Positions 1 to 8,769 are shown, counted from the first letter of the stretch. The stretch is DNA of 64,000 nt from CAYFNF01 sp964344485 (GCA_964344485.1 CAYFNF010000006.1:34574-98573); one strand, 5' to 3'. The notes: a model not told the origin generated them from the letters alone. Numbers and translations are program-made.

Positions 1-1710
1 CCAACCGCGAGTCTGCGCTATATACTCTGAAATGAAGTCAGCTGGATAGAACTCCTCGAATAAATCCTTGTTCTCAAATGGATAGTGCCGCTCAGCAAAC
101 GGTGACGACCCTGACTCCACCCAACAGTCAAACACCTCGGAGATACGATTCATCGTCCCTTTTTTGCAGGCTGTACATCCATATGTGAGCGGATCAACGT
201 GTTGTCGATGCAAATCCAGCTCAGCATGATCCTGTCCTGTTTTTTCTTCTAAATCAGCAACGCTTCCTAGTACATCAATCTGCTCACACTCATCACATTT
301 CCATACTGGGATGGGCGTTCCCCAAAAACGAGCACGCGAAATATTCCAATCAGGTGCACTTTCTAGCCCTTTTCCAAATCGCCCGTTTTTCAAGTGCTCT
401 GGGTGCCAGTTGATCTCCTGATTCTGCTTGAGCATATCATCTTTAATCTGCTGAATATCGATAAACCATGCTGGCCCAGCAAAGTAATACAACGGAGTCT
501 CGCAACGCCAACAAAATGGATATGAGTGAGTGTAAGTCTCTGCTTTAAACATTAGTCCGCGTTCTTCTAAATCCGCATTGATATCCTCTTCGACATCCTT
601 ATAGAACCTACCAGCAAACGGAGTGACAAAATCAAAGAATCGACCTTGCTCATCGAGCGTAGGCACACATGGAAGATCATGCTCTTGTGCTACGCGGAAA
701 TCGTCTTCACCAAAAATTGCTGCTGTATGCACAAGTCCTGTTCCTTCCTCAAGCTCGACAAAGTCTCCAGGCAAGACATAATACGCTTTCTTCCCGTCAG
801 TCGACATATAATCATATAACGGTTCATACTCCTTGTCAGATAGATCAGATCCTTTAATTGCCCCGACGACATTTGGGTTATCAAAGTATCGCTCCTTCAC
901 AACGTCAGCACAATAGTAGAACACCCCTTCTTGTTCAATCTTTACATAGTCTGCTTCCGCATCAACAACCAACGCAACATTTCCAGGCAAAGTCCATGGT
1001 GTAGTTGTCCACGCGAGAAAGTATTCGTTCTCTGTGCCTTTAACCTTGAACTTGACGGTAATCGAATGATCCTCTACATCTTTAAAGGAATTATCCATTG
1101 CGACCTCGAAATTCGATAACGGGGTAGCACACCGCGGACAATATAGTGATACACGACGACCTTCATAAATCAGCCCCTTGCTGTACATCTCTTTAAACGC
1201 CCACCAGACCGACTCCATATAGGTACGATCCATGGTCATGTAAGAGTTCTCAAAGTCAACCCAGCGGCCAATGCGCTCAACAAAAACCGCCCATTCTTTA
1301 TCATATTTCAAAATAGCTGCTTCACACGCATCATTGAACTTGCCGATACCATATTCTTCAATCTCCTTACGCGAATTCAGGCCTATCTCTTTTTCGATCA
1401 GATTTTCAATTGGTAGACCATGACAATCCCAGCCCCATACACGCTCTACGCGATACCCGCGCATCGTCCAATACCGAGGCACCATATCTTTAACAACAGA
1501 TGACAGCATATGCCCATAATGTGGCAACCCAGTTGCGAACGGAGGACCGTCGTAAAACACATACTCCTTATCCTTGGGTCGCATCTCAACAGACTTCTTG
1601 AAACAGTCGTTCTTCTGCCAAAAATCTAAGATCTCCTCTTCCATCTCAGCGAACTTGCTCTTTTTCCCTTGCTTGTTTTTTTCCTGAGGAGATAATGATT
1701 TTTTACCCAT
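1..1710 (-). CDS. ileS: Isoleucyl-tRNA synthetase, C-terminal part outside window
   Basis: Charges tRNA-Ile with isoleucine in the cytoplasm. The first 570 codons are visible and the frame is open to base 1. The class I signature appears as GLPHYGH (HIGH motif at residues 64-67) after DGPPFATG. The CP1 editing region contains TWTTTPWTLPGN, and a CPRC knuckle follows SLY. The last visible residues (ISEYIAQTRGW) sit just before where the KMSKS loop is expected, so KMSKS and the anticodon-binding domain lie outside. ATG at 1710 follows a TTGCAA-17-TATAAT promoter and has no SD. Family assignment is secure; the rest of the gene cannot be judged. Confidence 0.97.
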   Translation of the reverse strand, partial: MGKKSLSPQEKNKQGKKSKFAEMEEEILDFWQKNDCFKKSVEMRPKDKEYVFYDGPPFATGLPHYGHMLSSVVKDMVPRYWTMRGYRVERVWGWDCHGLPIENLIEKEIGLNSRKEIEEYGIGKFNDACEAAILKYDKEWAVFVERIGRWVDFENSYMTMDRTYMESVWWAFKEMYSKGLIYEGRRVSLYCPRCATPLSNFEVAMDNSFKDVEDHSITVKFKVKGTENEYFLAWTTTPWTLPGNVALVVDAEADYVKIEQEGVFYYCADVVKERYFDNPNVVGAIKGSDLSDKEYEPLYDYMSTDGKKAYYVLPGDFVELEEGTGLVHTAAIFGEDDFRVAQEHDLPCVPTLDEQGRFFDFVTPFAGRFYKDVEEDINADLEERGLMFKAETYTHSYPFCWRCETPLYYFAGPAWFIDIQQIKDDMLKQNQEINWHPEHLKNGRFGKGLESAPDWNISRARFWGTPIPVWKCDECEQIDVLGSVADLEEKTGQDHAELDLHRQHVDPLTYGCTACKKGTMNRISEVFDCWVESGSSPFAERHYPFENKDLFEEFYPADFISEYIAQTRGW

Positions 1711-1745
1711 AATTATTGGAATTCTATTAGTAAAAACTGTGCTCG

Positions 1746-1774
1746 ATTATAACACCGGTCTGCGTGTTTTGCAA
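1746..1774 (-). promoter_or_regulatory. Sigma70-type promoter of ileS
   Basis: On the minus strand, -35 TTGCAA (1774..1769), a 17-nt spacer and -10 TATAAT (1751..1746). Start of transcription is expected near 1739, about 29 nt before the ATG. It lies inside a larger inverted repeat. Confidence 0.75.
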
Positions 1775-1800
1775 GCCTCGTGAAATATGCCACGCAGACC
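1757..1800. repeat. 10-bp inverted repeat overlapping the ileS promoter
   Basis: Arms GGTCTGCGTG (1757..1766) and CACGCAGACC (1791..1800) are perfect complements separated by 24 nt. The repeat begins just after the pgeF stop codon, and its loop contains the ileS -35 hexamer. No T-run follows in the direction of pgeF transcription, so it is not a standard terminator; it may be an operator or an mRNA 3' hairpin. Confidence 0.5.
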
Positions 1801-1805
1801 CAATC

Positions 1806-2429
1806 CTACGCTGTCATGGAAATAAAACCCGTATTCCGTTTTTTATGCTCTCCTTGCCTATATGAATAGAGCGTATCGTCTTCGTAGGTGCAGTGCCCAC
1901 AGACTTCAATGTTGCGCTCTGGAATTCCTACCTCTATACACTGGTTGATATTGGCTTGAATAAGATCAATAGTGAATTTGCCTTCTTCTTGCTCAGACTC
2001 TTGAACCACGGACGGATCAAACTGACGCGCGACCTCTTCCCCGACTTCAAAGCAGTTCTTGCAGATCGCTGGACCAATGCCTACCAACAACTTAAACGGC
2101 TTGATCTTCAAAAATTCAATAGTTTTCCGAGTGATCTCTAGAGCAGTCCCGCGCCATCCTGCGTGAATAGTCCCGATAATTCGCATATTCGGCTCAGCAA
2201 ATATCAACGGAACACAATCCGCGACCTCTACACCCAATGTAATACCTGATACTCGAGTCGCCAACGCATCCACGCCTTTAATCACTTCCTGAGAATCATC
2301 TTCCACCCACGCTGCTTTATTCTTATGAACTTGCTGACCGTACACTAAAGAAGAAGGGAGTTCATCTCCTTTTTGAGTAATACCATGCGTTACCCCCTGA
2401 ACCGCGGATAAGTTGGAAAATGTGAACAT
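1806..2429 (-). CDS. pgeF: Laccase-domain purine nucleoside phosphorylase / polyphenol oxidase family (PgeF/YfiH)
   Basis: A 207-residue single-domain protein of the YfiH/PgeF family, whose members handle purine nucleosides or muropeptides using a Zn/Cu site. Metal-ligand motifs are in order: GQQVH, VADCVPL and IHAGWRGT. The family C-terminal pattern CTYEDDTLYSYRQG..KRNTGFISM is intact. It is somewhat shorter than typical members (about 240 aa), the difference being at the N-terminus. It starts 2 nt after the glycosyltransferase stop, so the two are probably one transcript. No SD is visible. The physiological substrate cannot be told from sequence. Confidence 0.9.
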   Translation of the reverse strand: MFTFSNLSAVQGVTHGITQKGDELPSSLVYGQQVHKNKAAWVEDDSQEVIKGVDALATRVSGITLGVEVADCVPLIFAEPNMRIIGTIHAGWRGTALEITRKTIEFLKIKPFKLLVGIGPAICKNCFEVGEEVARQFDPSVVQESEQEEGKFTIDLIQANINQCIEVGIPERNIEVCGHCTYEDDTLYSYRQGEHKKRNTGFISMTA

Positions 2430-2431
2430 GA

Positions 2432-3604
2432 CTATTTCTTTTTATTGTAGTCCTCTACTACTTCTCGGTAGAGCTGCAATGTTTCGGTTGCGCATTTCTT
2501 CCAAGAGAACTTCTTTGCGTGCTCCTTGCCTTTCTTTGAAAGTGACTTTCGTTTTGCTGCACCTCGTACTAATGTGGTGATGCCTTTCTGAATCGAACGT
2601 ACACTATCTGGACGAACGTAGATTGCGCCCCCGTCTGCAACTTCAGGCAATGAAGAGGTCTTTGACGTAAGTACTGGCACACCAAGGCTTGCTGCTTCTA
2701 ATACTGGCAGACCAAACCCCTCCCAGTGAGATGGGAATGCAAAAAAGAGTGATGACTCCAGTAGTGCAATCTTCTCTTCATGGCTGATATATCCGATTAC
2801 ACGAATGTTTGCTGACCACTTGGCTCGAGCAATAGTGCGAAAGATATGCTGGTGCTTCCAACCTTTACCTCCAGCGATCACTAGCTGAATATCTTGGTGG
2901 CGTTTATAGTTCTCGTTCATGAAGTGGTCGAACGCTTTTACCAGATTTGCGATGTTCTTCCGCGGCTCTATAGTACCAACGAAAAAGATAAACCGATCGT
3001 TGATTCCGAATTTCTTTTTTATTGCGTCTCGTTTCTTTTTATTCAACCGCTGCTCTTTTGCGAACCCTTCATGAATGACCTGAATCTTTGAATTCGGTGT
3101 CTTAAAGATCTGCTTTAGTGCTTTTGCGGTCGCGTTTGAGACTGCGATGACTTTCTCTGCTCGCTTCACTGAAGATGGAACTAAAATACGGGTAGAGAAT
3201 TTCTGCTTCGGCGGGAACCATGACAGATGCTTATAGATCGCTAAATCATGCACTGTAATAATAGACGGCCGATTGTACTGCATGGGTACGGCGTACGCTG
3301 GAGAGTGGAACACATCCAGATTCTGTTTCTTCAGCACCTGCGACACTACCATGTGAGAGTATCCGTACGGCATGTATCGCTTATACTCACTCAACGGGAA
3401 CTTCACGATCTCCACATTTTTGCGGCTGCGGAAATCTTTGATTAACTCATTATTCGGCATCCGATGATCAAAAAACAACACAAAGATGTCGCGTTTCGTC
3501 TTGTTCACTAACTCTTTAACCAAATACGTGGTGTAGTGCCCTACACCGGCTCGCTCCCCTGCTTCAGGATTTAAAATGGTTCGACAATCTATTCCAATTC
3601 GCAT
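2432..3604 (-). CDS. Family 4 glycosyltransferase (GT-B fold)
   Basis: A 390-aa GT4 enzyme that transfers a sugar from a nucleotide donor, probably in cell-envelope glycan synthesis. The N-terminal Rossmann half opens with MRIGIDCRTI and a Gly-containing GVGHYTTYL segment. The C-terminal half has VGTIEPRKNI, the nucleotide-sugar contact found in GT4, and the EX7E motif in HWEGFGLPVLEA. There is no membrane segment. The TATAAT hexamer at 3617..3612 ends 7 nt before the ATG, implying a leaderless mRNA. The acceptor and sugar are unknown. pgeF follows directly in the same direction. Confidence 0.93.
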   Translation of the reverse strand: MRIGIDCRTILNPEAGERAGVGHYTTYLVKELVNKTKRDIFVLFFDHRMPNNELIKDFRSRKNVEIVKFPLSEYKRYMPYGYSHMVVSQVLKKQNLDVFHSPAYAVPMQYNRPSIITVHDLAIYKHLSWFPPKQKFSTRILVPSSVKRAEKVIAVSNATAKALKQIFKTPNSKIQVIHEGFAKEQRLNKKKRDAIKKKFGINDRFIFFVGTIEPRKNIANLVKAFDHFMNENYKRHQDIQLVIAGGKGWKHQHIFRTIARAKWSANIRVIGYISHEEKIALLESSLFFAFPSHWEGFGLPVLEAASLGVPVLTSKTSSLPEVADGGAIYVRPDSVRSIQKGITTLVRGAAKRKSLSKKGKEHAKKFSWKKCATETLQLYREVVEDYNKKK

Positions 3605-3611
3605 GCGGATT

Positions 3612-3617
3612 ATTATA
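3612..3617 (-). promoter_or_regulatory. -10 box for leaderless glycosyltransferase mRNA
   Basis: TATAAT on the minus strand, 7 nt from the ATG at 3604, so the expected +1 coincides with the start codon. No convincing -35 is visible. Confidence 0.55.
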
Positions 3618-3640
3618 CCAGAAACTTCAAAAAGAAAAAA

Positions 3641-4366
3641 CTACTCCATGTTCTCAATATAGTTCTGCTCAATAGATGAAACATAGAAAAGCCCATTTTC
3701 AACAAAGTACGTTTCGATCTTTTTTTCAAATCCGAAGATGATCAGAAGTCCGACAACAATAAAGAGCGTTCCGAGAATTCTTTTAAACCACCCCTTGGGA
3801 TTGGCTGCCCACTGGAGTTTTGCAACCACTTTCTGCCCAAAGATCGCTACCAGTAACAGCACCACTGACAGCCCTGCTGCATACACAAGAAGGTTAACGA
3901 GACCCACCGCAAAGCTCTGAGGCAAAATGGTTGCAACGATTACAGCGTACGTCGGACTGCAACTAGAGAACACTGGCCCGAGTGATGCTCCTACTAAGAC
4001 TGCCCCTATCCAAGACTGGCGCTGTGACGACTGCGCCAACAGTTTATTCGAAGAGTTTGATAATTTCAGTTTGGTTGATAGATGCTCCCAGAGCTGTGGC
4101 CAGAGCGTGATCACACCTAACACTAAGATGATGCCGCCAGAAAAAGAGGTCCAGATGCTCTGGGGAACGTTAATCAACGCGGTGCTCCATTTCAGCAACA
4201 GTGTAAAGAGTACAATAGATAGGGACAGAGATCCGGTTACAATCAGCGGGCGCCACCGATTTTTTTCAGTCAAAGACCCCCCGACGATGATCGGTAGTAA
4301 TGGAAGAACGCACGGACTCAGTACAGTGACGACTCCGGCGATGAATGAAACTATAAGTAATCCCAT
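3641..4366 (-). CDS. ccdA: CcdA/DsbD-type thiol-disulfide electron transporter
   Basis: A 241-aa polytopic membrane protein of the CcdA family, which passes electrons from cytoplasmic thioredoxin to extracytoplasmic thiol proteins. The two family cysteines are in their usual contexts: VLSPCVLPLLP in the first helix and FSSCSPTYAV in the fourth. About six hydrophobic segments are visible, matching CcdA rather than full DsbD. It is the last gene of an operon with a CPTC thioredoxin lipoprotein and a DUF3179 protein (2-nt and 14-nt gaps), which suggests it reduces those two. No SD is present. Confidence 0.93.
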   Translation of the reverse strand: MGLLIVSFIAGVVTVLSPCVLPLLPIIVGGSLTEKNRWRPLIVTGSLSLSIVLFTLLLKWSTALINVPQSIWTSFSGGIILVLGVITLWPQLWEHLSTKLKLSNSSNKLLAQSSQRQSWIGAVLVGASLGPVFSSCSPTYAVIVATILPQSFAVGLVNLLVYAAGLSVVLLLVAIFGQKVVAKLQWAANPKGWFKRILGTLFIVVGLLIIFGFEKKIETYFVENGLFYVSSIEQNYIENME

Positions 4367-4368
4367 AG

Positions 4369-4944
4369 CTACTTCAACTTATCCAGAATTGATTGTAGCG
4401 TATTGCCCCCTGACCACTTGGTAATTTGATTTCCTTGTGCATCCACTTGCACTAATGTGTGTTGGTAGGTGATGCCGTACTGCTTTCGCAATTCAGTCGC
4501 TGAATCGTAATCCACTTGAAGGATTAATAGGTCTGATGGGATACTGTCTGCTTGATCGATGAGATCTGAGTCTAGCAGCTTGCATGTTGGGCACCACGGA
4601 GCGTGAAAGAACAAGACGATATTCTCATGCTGCGCTTGGCTGACAGCGCTCGCAGTATACTCCTGATAGGCACCTTCGACTGCGGTGGTTGTGGCATCAT
4701 CTGCTTCATCCGTAGACTCGCTTTCATCTTCTTGATTTACGTTCGTGGTCTCCTCCTCGGTTTCCTCGTTATTGTTTGAGGTGTTCACTGCGCTGTTCAC
4801 CGAAGAATTCACTGGTCCGGCTGCCTCACTGTTTAGATTTGTTGTACTTGTCGTATTTGTTGTTGACGATGTTGTCTTACACCCTGCGCCAACAATCACC
4901 GCGACAGCAAGTAGTGTCGCGAATAGTTGTATATATATCTTCAT
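4369..4944 (-). CDS. Thioredoxin-fold lipoprotein with CPTC active site
   Basis: A 191-aa exported thiol-redox protein. Residues 1-22 form a lipoprotein signal with lipobox VGAGC. A low-complexity Thr/Ser/Asn/Glu linker follows (about 23-90), then a thioredoxin fold with active site FFHAPWCPTCKLL. A cis-proline-type region is seen in YGITYQHTLVQVDAQG and the C-terminal GG..LQSILDKL helix is present. It sits between DUF3179 and ccdA in one operon, so CcdA is the likely electron donor and membrane-surface thiol proteins the substrates. The direction of catalysis (reductase, not oxidase) is inferred from CcdA. Confidence 0.9.
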   Translation of the reverse strand: MKIYIQLFATLLAVAVIVGAGCKTTSSTTNTTSTTNLNSEAAGPVNSSVNSAVNTSNNNEETEEETTNVNQEDESESTDEADDATTTAVEGAYQEYTASAVSQAQHENIVLFFHAPWCPTCKLLDSDLIDQADSIPSDLLILQVDYDSATELRKQYGITYQHTLVQVDAQGNQITKWSGGNTLQSILDKLK

Positions 4945-4958
4945 ATGTATTGAATTAA

Positions 4959-5945
4959 TTATTTAAATAACTCTGTCTCTGGATGTGCACCGACCCATGC
5001 ATACCAGAATGTTCCTATAGGATGAATTCGTTCTTCTGCTCCGCCTTGTTGCTGCTCATAGATGCGAATAACGTCCATCTCCGTATTATAGCGTAATACC
5101 AGCTGTGTACCAGCAACCGTATCGTGCACTTCTTGTTGTTCTTTAATTGTAGGTGGATAGTACGCTTTTGCAGTGCCATCAATCACTATGCCTAATACAT
5201 AATCCTTATTCTCTAGCCGATCATCTTTTACTCCAGTGGAAAACAGCAGGCTCTCGCTCGTGTAGTAGTCTCCGTACGGATCAAATCCATAATGACGTTC
5301 TGCTCCAGTGTTTGTGGAGAGTACTTGTCCTTCTGGGTATACCTGTGCAAACATCTTATACTCCATAATATCAGAAGGAAGTAGTCGCAGCTCTTGTCCA
5401 ACCTCTTGTCCAGCAATAGATTGTCCGGTGATCTGTGACCAATAACTCTCGGTCAACCGATCATATAACACTAAATTTGAATTCCACAGCTTGCCAGATA
5501 CCCCAAACTCTACTTGTTGCCCTTGCACGGTCGGATCAAACACTGCTCCAGACAGACATAGTGGGCAGTACGTAATCAAGATTCGATCACCTGTTGGAAG
5601 GGTGTCATTGACCACTTCGTGCCAGACAAGAATTTGGTACGGATAGAAACGCTGGATCCCGCCCATGTCAATCACCAAACCAGGTTCAGTATCATCGAGG
5701 AAATCTACTTCTGATAGTGTAAGGTATTGTGGATCATCTATGGATGGAATGTCATCTTTGCCCGGCCCACCGCTCACGATCTCAGACTCTGGAACAATAG
5801 TAGGCATGGAGTTTGAATTCTGAACCGACACATCATTCGTGGGTAACGAGTCAACCACTTGCGGATTATTAAATAGGAATAGGAAGAGCACCGCAGCAAC
5901 GAGTGCTCCTACAATCATTACAATTATAAAGTTCCTTTTTGACAT
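4959..5945 (-). CDS. DUF3179 domain protein, membrane anchored
   Basis: A 328-aa protein with one N-terminal transmembrane segment (about residues 5-25) and an extracytoplasmic DUF3179 domain. Diagnostic pattern: ILITYCPLCLSGAVFDP, then FGVSGKLWNSNLVLYDR and ESYWSQITGQSIAG. The CPLC pair resembles a redox or metal-binding CXXC. The family function is not established. It is first in the operon with the CPTC thioredoxin lipoprotein and CcdA, so its CXXC may be the thioredoxin's substrate. The gap to the upstream membrane-protein gene is only 30 nt, so they may share a transcript. Confidence 0.88.
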   Translation of the reverse strand: MSKRNFIIVMIVGALVAAVLFLFLFNNPQVVDSLPTNDVSVQNSNSMPTIVPESEIVSGGPGKDDIPSIDDPQYLTLSEVDFLDDTEPGLVIDMGGIQRFYPYQILVWHEVVNDTLPTGDRILITYCPLCLSGAVFDPTVQGQQVEFGVSGKLWNSNLVLYDRLTESYWSQITGQSIAGQEVGQELRLLPSDIMEYKMFAQVYPEGQVLSTNTGAERHYGFDPYGDYYTSESLLFSTGVKDDRLENKDYVLGIVIDGTAKAYYPPTIKEQQEVHDTVAGTQLVLRYNTEMDVIRIYEQQQGGAEERIHPIGTFWYAWVGAHPETELFK

Positions 5946-5975
5946 ATATAGTAAGCGCTAAATAATAACTATTTC

Positions 5976-6563
5976 TTAAGCTTCATCGCCAGATATTCGA
6001 TATCCAGAACCCGGATCGTCCTCTGGCTCAATACCTTCTTTTTTGTAATATCGAATCGCTGCACGAGAGTGCTTAAACAATGCCTCATCCAGGCCAGCTT
6101 TCAATCCATCTGCAGTGTCGTATTGAATACAGCTGAATAACCCTCCAAGATATATGATTACTAGTGTCGGCCAAAGCACGACCGGTGAGATGTATGCAAC
6201 TGAAACTAACATCGCGGACAACGAACCAGAAAAAGCGAGAAACATCCAAAACGTCACAGACATTGCAGTATCGATGAGCTTTATCGGAATACCACCAAAC
6301 GTAATAGCGAACCATGCTCCACCCATCACCATAACCGGGGCAATAAGCGCGAGTATCAAAGTGTCCACATTGTCTACAACATCACGTAATGCAATAATCA
6401 CATCAACAATAATAATTGCATTAATCCATAACACTCCACGATGCTTGTTTATGTTATCCAGAACGAACATCTTTTCTTCTTTCTTCAATCCTGAATAGAA
6501 GAACTTCCGTAGAATGATATATCGTAGAAGATAGTAAAAAGGATCAAATTGTCTTAATCGCAT
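5976..6563 (-). CDS. Membrane protein, paralogue of the 7660..8634 gene
   Basis: A 195-aa protein of unknown function with about four hydrophobic helices (roughly residues 45-140) and a polar C-terminal tail. It shares with the 7660..8634 product the order P(V/I)xMVxGxAWFAI, then a helix pair, then YD-(T/I)-D-(x)8-(A/H).. and AxxYYKK, so they are diverged duplicates. The tail could be a start of a TPR-like helix. ATG at 6563 is preferred because a longer frame from 6647 would run through the terminator of the GC-rich gene. A TATAAT lies at 6591..6586. Confidence 0.75.
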   Translation of the reverse strand: MRLRQFDPFYYLLRYIILRKFFYSGLKKEEKMFVLDNINKHRGVLWINAIIIVDVIIALRDVVDNVDTLILALIAPVMVMGGAWFAITFGGIPIKLIDTAMSVTFWMFLAFSGSLSAMLVSVAYISPVVLWPTLVIIYLGGLFSCIQYDTADGLKAGLDEALFKHSRAAIRYYKKEGIEPEDDPGSGYRISGDEA

Positions 6564-6599
6564 AGAATATATACTTAGTAACTGTATTATACCACTAAT

Positions 6600-6637
6600 A
6601 AAAAAACCGCGCTTGCGTGTGTTGCGGAGTGCGCGGT
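6600..6637 (-). terminator. Intrinsic terminator of the GC-rich 6671..7618 gene
   Basis: On the minus strand ACCGCGC and GCGCGGT pair (6637..6631 with 6612..6606) around an 18-nt loop and are followed by seven T. It separates the GC-rich gene from the next membrane-protein gene. Confidence 0.75.
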
Positions 6638-6670
6638 GCGAAACCACGACTGGAGTTGGGGGCAGCGCGT

Positions 6671-7618
6671 CTAGCGCTCTTCGTCATCCTCACCGTGCGG
6701 TAACAGCCCGCGAGGCATAGTCAAAACACACTCCTGGCCCGAATCCGCGACTGAATCGTAGGTCAGAAGCCAGTGCGTGGTATCCAGAGTCTGCAGACTT
6801 GCTGGATCTCTGATCTCGACTCCGGTACTGATACCCAACGTTGTTCTGACGAAGAACGGGTTGAAGAACGGCATCTGGAAGTTCGTTGCTCTGTTCCCCC
6901 AGCGATCTCCAACCGCCTTCAAGAACGTACGCAGGAGCTCACGAGAATGCGATCCTTCCGGACCCTCCCTGTACTCGATGTACCACTGATCGCCTTGCCG
7001 ACGCGCTTCGAGCATGGAGTAGCGCTTCAGATTTGAACCCGAAGACCAGGTCACAGTCGTCACCATCTCCTGATCACTGTAACACGCCCAGTATGCATCC
7101 GACGCTCCGTGCACAGGAACGACTTTTTGCGGCGGTCGCGAAGACTCCACGTAAGTGTGGTGGGGCACGAGTACACAGAGCATGTCACGCGGAAGTCGCT
7201 CCAGCATCATCTGCGACGTACAGCGCGTTCTCGCGAACAGACACAGCGTCTCCCAATCCGTTTTTCCTTCAAGCAACGGAAGGTTCTCGTCGCGCACGAT
7301 CTGTTCACTGGGCATGCACACGCTGCATTGCTGGCAGCCGATGATGTGATACACCGGCGTGTACACTCCGTGCTGTTCCTCCCACATGCCGTACACACGG
7401 GATGGATGTCGTCGTCTTGCCCGCGTGTCTTCACATTCGCCCATTGCGTGTTCAGCGAGCTGTACGACTCGGGCTTCTGCTTCTTGTGGGTCTCCAGTCC
7501 CGAGGACGTCGATGATACGCAAGTCGCGCTCTGGCTCCAACACCAAAACCGCAAGCTCGAACCACAGACGCGGCCTGTCCAACTCCTGTCGACCCCGGCG
7601 AGTCAGCCGAGTGTCCAT
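6671..7618 (-). CDS. Unknown GC-rich protein with SD site
   Basis: A 315-aa cytoplasmic protein I do not recognise. Four cysteines cluster in CQQCSVC near residue 95 and CTSQ.. further on, possibly a metal knuckle; the middle reads YRxGPEGSHSRELLRTFLKAVGDRWG. Codons are strongly G/C-ending, unlike the A/T-rich flanking genes. Immediately before the ATG is CGGAGGAGAG, a good SD, almost identical to that of the 53214..54095 gene and absent from native neighbours. It has its own terminator and lies between two paralogous membrane-protein genes, so it looks inserted. Horizontal acquisition is an inference from base composition. Confidence 0.75.
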   Translation of the reverse strand: MDTRLTRRGRQELDRPRLWFELAVLVLEPERDLRIIDVLGTGDPQEAEARVVQLAEHAMGECEDTRARRRHPSRVYGMWEEQHGVYTPVYHIIGCQQCSVCMPSEQIVRDENLPLLEGKTDWETLCLFARTRCTSQMMLERLPRDMLCVLVPHHTYVESSRPPQKVVPVHGASDAYWACYSDQEMVTTVTWSSGSNLKRYSMLEARRQGDQWYIEYREGPEGSHSRELLRTFLKAVGDRWGNRATNFQMPFFNPFFVRTTLGISTGVEIRDPASLQTLDTTHWLLTYDSVADSGQECVLTMPRGLLPHGEDDEER

Positions 7619-7659
7619 CTCTCCTCCGTTCTCTGCCTGTCAAAGGACAGCAACTATGT

Positions 7660-8634
7660 TTATGTGGTTGCGCGTACGAATAAGGACTCTCCTTGCGATT
7701 CCATCAACTCAACGATCTCATCAAATATCAATGCAAGGCGCGTATCAACTATTTTCTGATCCTCTCTGCGATTTTTTAGAATCTCCATCTCATCCTGAAT
7801 CATGCGAAAGCTCTTTTCAGATTTATGACCTTCAATGTTGTGGCACAAATCTAAGAAGTTATCAATTAAGCGAACACAGATCTGGTCAGCCTCTTCCTGG
7901 TCTATCTCAGGGAAGCTTTTCAAACGATGCGCATCTTGAATCATGCTCTCTGCAATAGTGTTCTCTGGATCTGATTCAGCGATGAACAGCGCGATGTCAT
8001 ATAGAGACAACCCCAGGTAGTAGTTCGCGACTGCCAAGTCTTTTCCAGTACGTAAATTCTCAGCAGATGCATGCAGTAGTGATAGAGATTTCTTGTAATA
8101 CTTCTCTGCTGCTTCATGCTGTCCAGTCAGCATGGCGTCATTGATGTCATACTTCATAGAACCAACGAACAAATTCCATAAAATTCTAAATACAGTCGCT
8201 GTTCCAAACACAACCGCTACAGCGATCAGGAAAGCGCTATCTTGTAATCCTGCAATAGCCGGTTGAACCATGTCCGCAATTAATGAATAGAACGCGAGTA
8301 AACCTAGCACCACTAACGAGGAGATGAAACTCTTGTACATAGAGGTGCACAATTCCATGCCGAAATCTTCAAATTTCTTTCGGATCGTTGCTAAGGATAT
8401 TGCAAACCACGCCGTACCTGTTACCATGGTAATTGGAATCAAGATTGAAATCAGCACTGCAGTGTCCAACACCAGTATTGCAGGAATGATAAGCAGACCG
8501 TTCCATAGCCCCTCTTTCATGCTCGGTGCATATCTACCAACAATCGACTTTTCCGCGATCTCTTTCTCCACTCCGTTCAAGTCAATCTGCAGGAAGTTCT
8601 TGAGGATATAGGTTGTAATGATTTTGCGGATCAT
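7660..8634 (-). CDS. Membrane protein with cytoplasmic TPR-like C-terminal half
   Basis: A 324-aa protein of unknown function. After a polar N-terminus (1-38) come about four hydrophobic segments (roughly 40-165), then a soluble helical region (about 170-324) whose helix pairs (HEAAEKYYKKSLSLLHASAE, NYYLGLSLYDIALFI) resemble TPR motifs. It is paralogous to the 5976..6563 product, which lacks the long C-terminal half. A TTGACA-16-TAATCT promoter (8689..8662) lies upstream, divergent from a TrmB-type regulator whose operators fill the shared intergenic region, so that regulator may control it. Confidence 0.75.
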   Translation of the reverse strand: MIRKIITTYILKNFLQIDLNGVEKEIAEKSIVGRYAPSMKEGLWNGLLIIPAILVLDTAVLISILIPITMVTGTAWFAISLATIRKKFEDFGMELCTSMYKSFISSLVVLGLLAFYSLIADMVQPAIAGLQDSAFLIAVAVVFGTATVFRILWNLFVGSMKYDINDAMLTGQHEAAEKYYKKSLSLLHASAENLRTGKDLAVANYYLGLSLYDIALFIAESDPENTIAESMIQDAHRLKSFPEIDQEEADQICVRLIDNFLDLCHNIEGHKSEKSFRMIQDEMEILKNRREDQKIVDTRLALIFDEIVELMESQGESLFVRATT

Positions 8635-8661
8635 ATAGGATGATTACTTATCTAACACAGT

Positions 8662-8689
8662 AGATTACGGCATCACCAATCATTGTCAA
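8662..8689 (-). promoter_or_regulatory. Promoter of the 7660..8634 membrane-protein gene
   Basis: Minus-strand -35 TTGACA (8689..8684), 16-nt spacer, -10 TAATCT (8667..8662). Confidence 0.6.
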
Positions 8690-8725
8690 TAAACTTTACA
8701 AAATGAGCATTCTGTTGAAAATATG

Positions 8726-8741
8726 TAGCTAAAATTAGCTA
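8726..8741. promoter_or_regulatory. Distal operator-like palindrome
   Basis: TAGCTAA-aa-TTAGCTA is a perfect inverted repeat. It shares the core AGCTATTTTT (8737..8746) with the second palindrome at 8775..8788, 40-50 bp away, as expected for a regulator binding two sites. Confidence 0.55.
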
Positions 8742-8769
8742 TTTTTGTTAAAAAATGATGTTATAATCA

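Noticed and set aside
6564..6647. Upstream start for the 5976..6563 gene
   Set aside because: The added 28 codons overlap the terminator of the previous gene and a -10 box.
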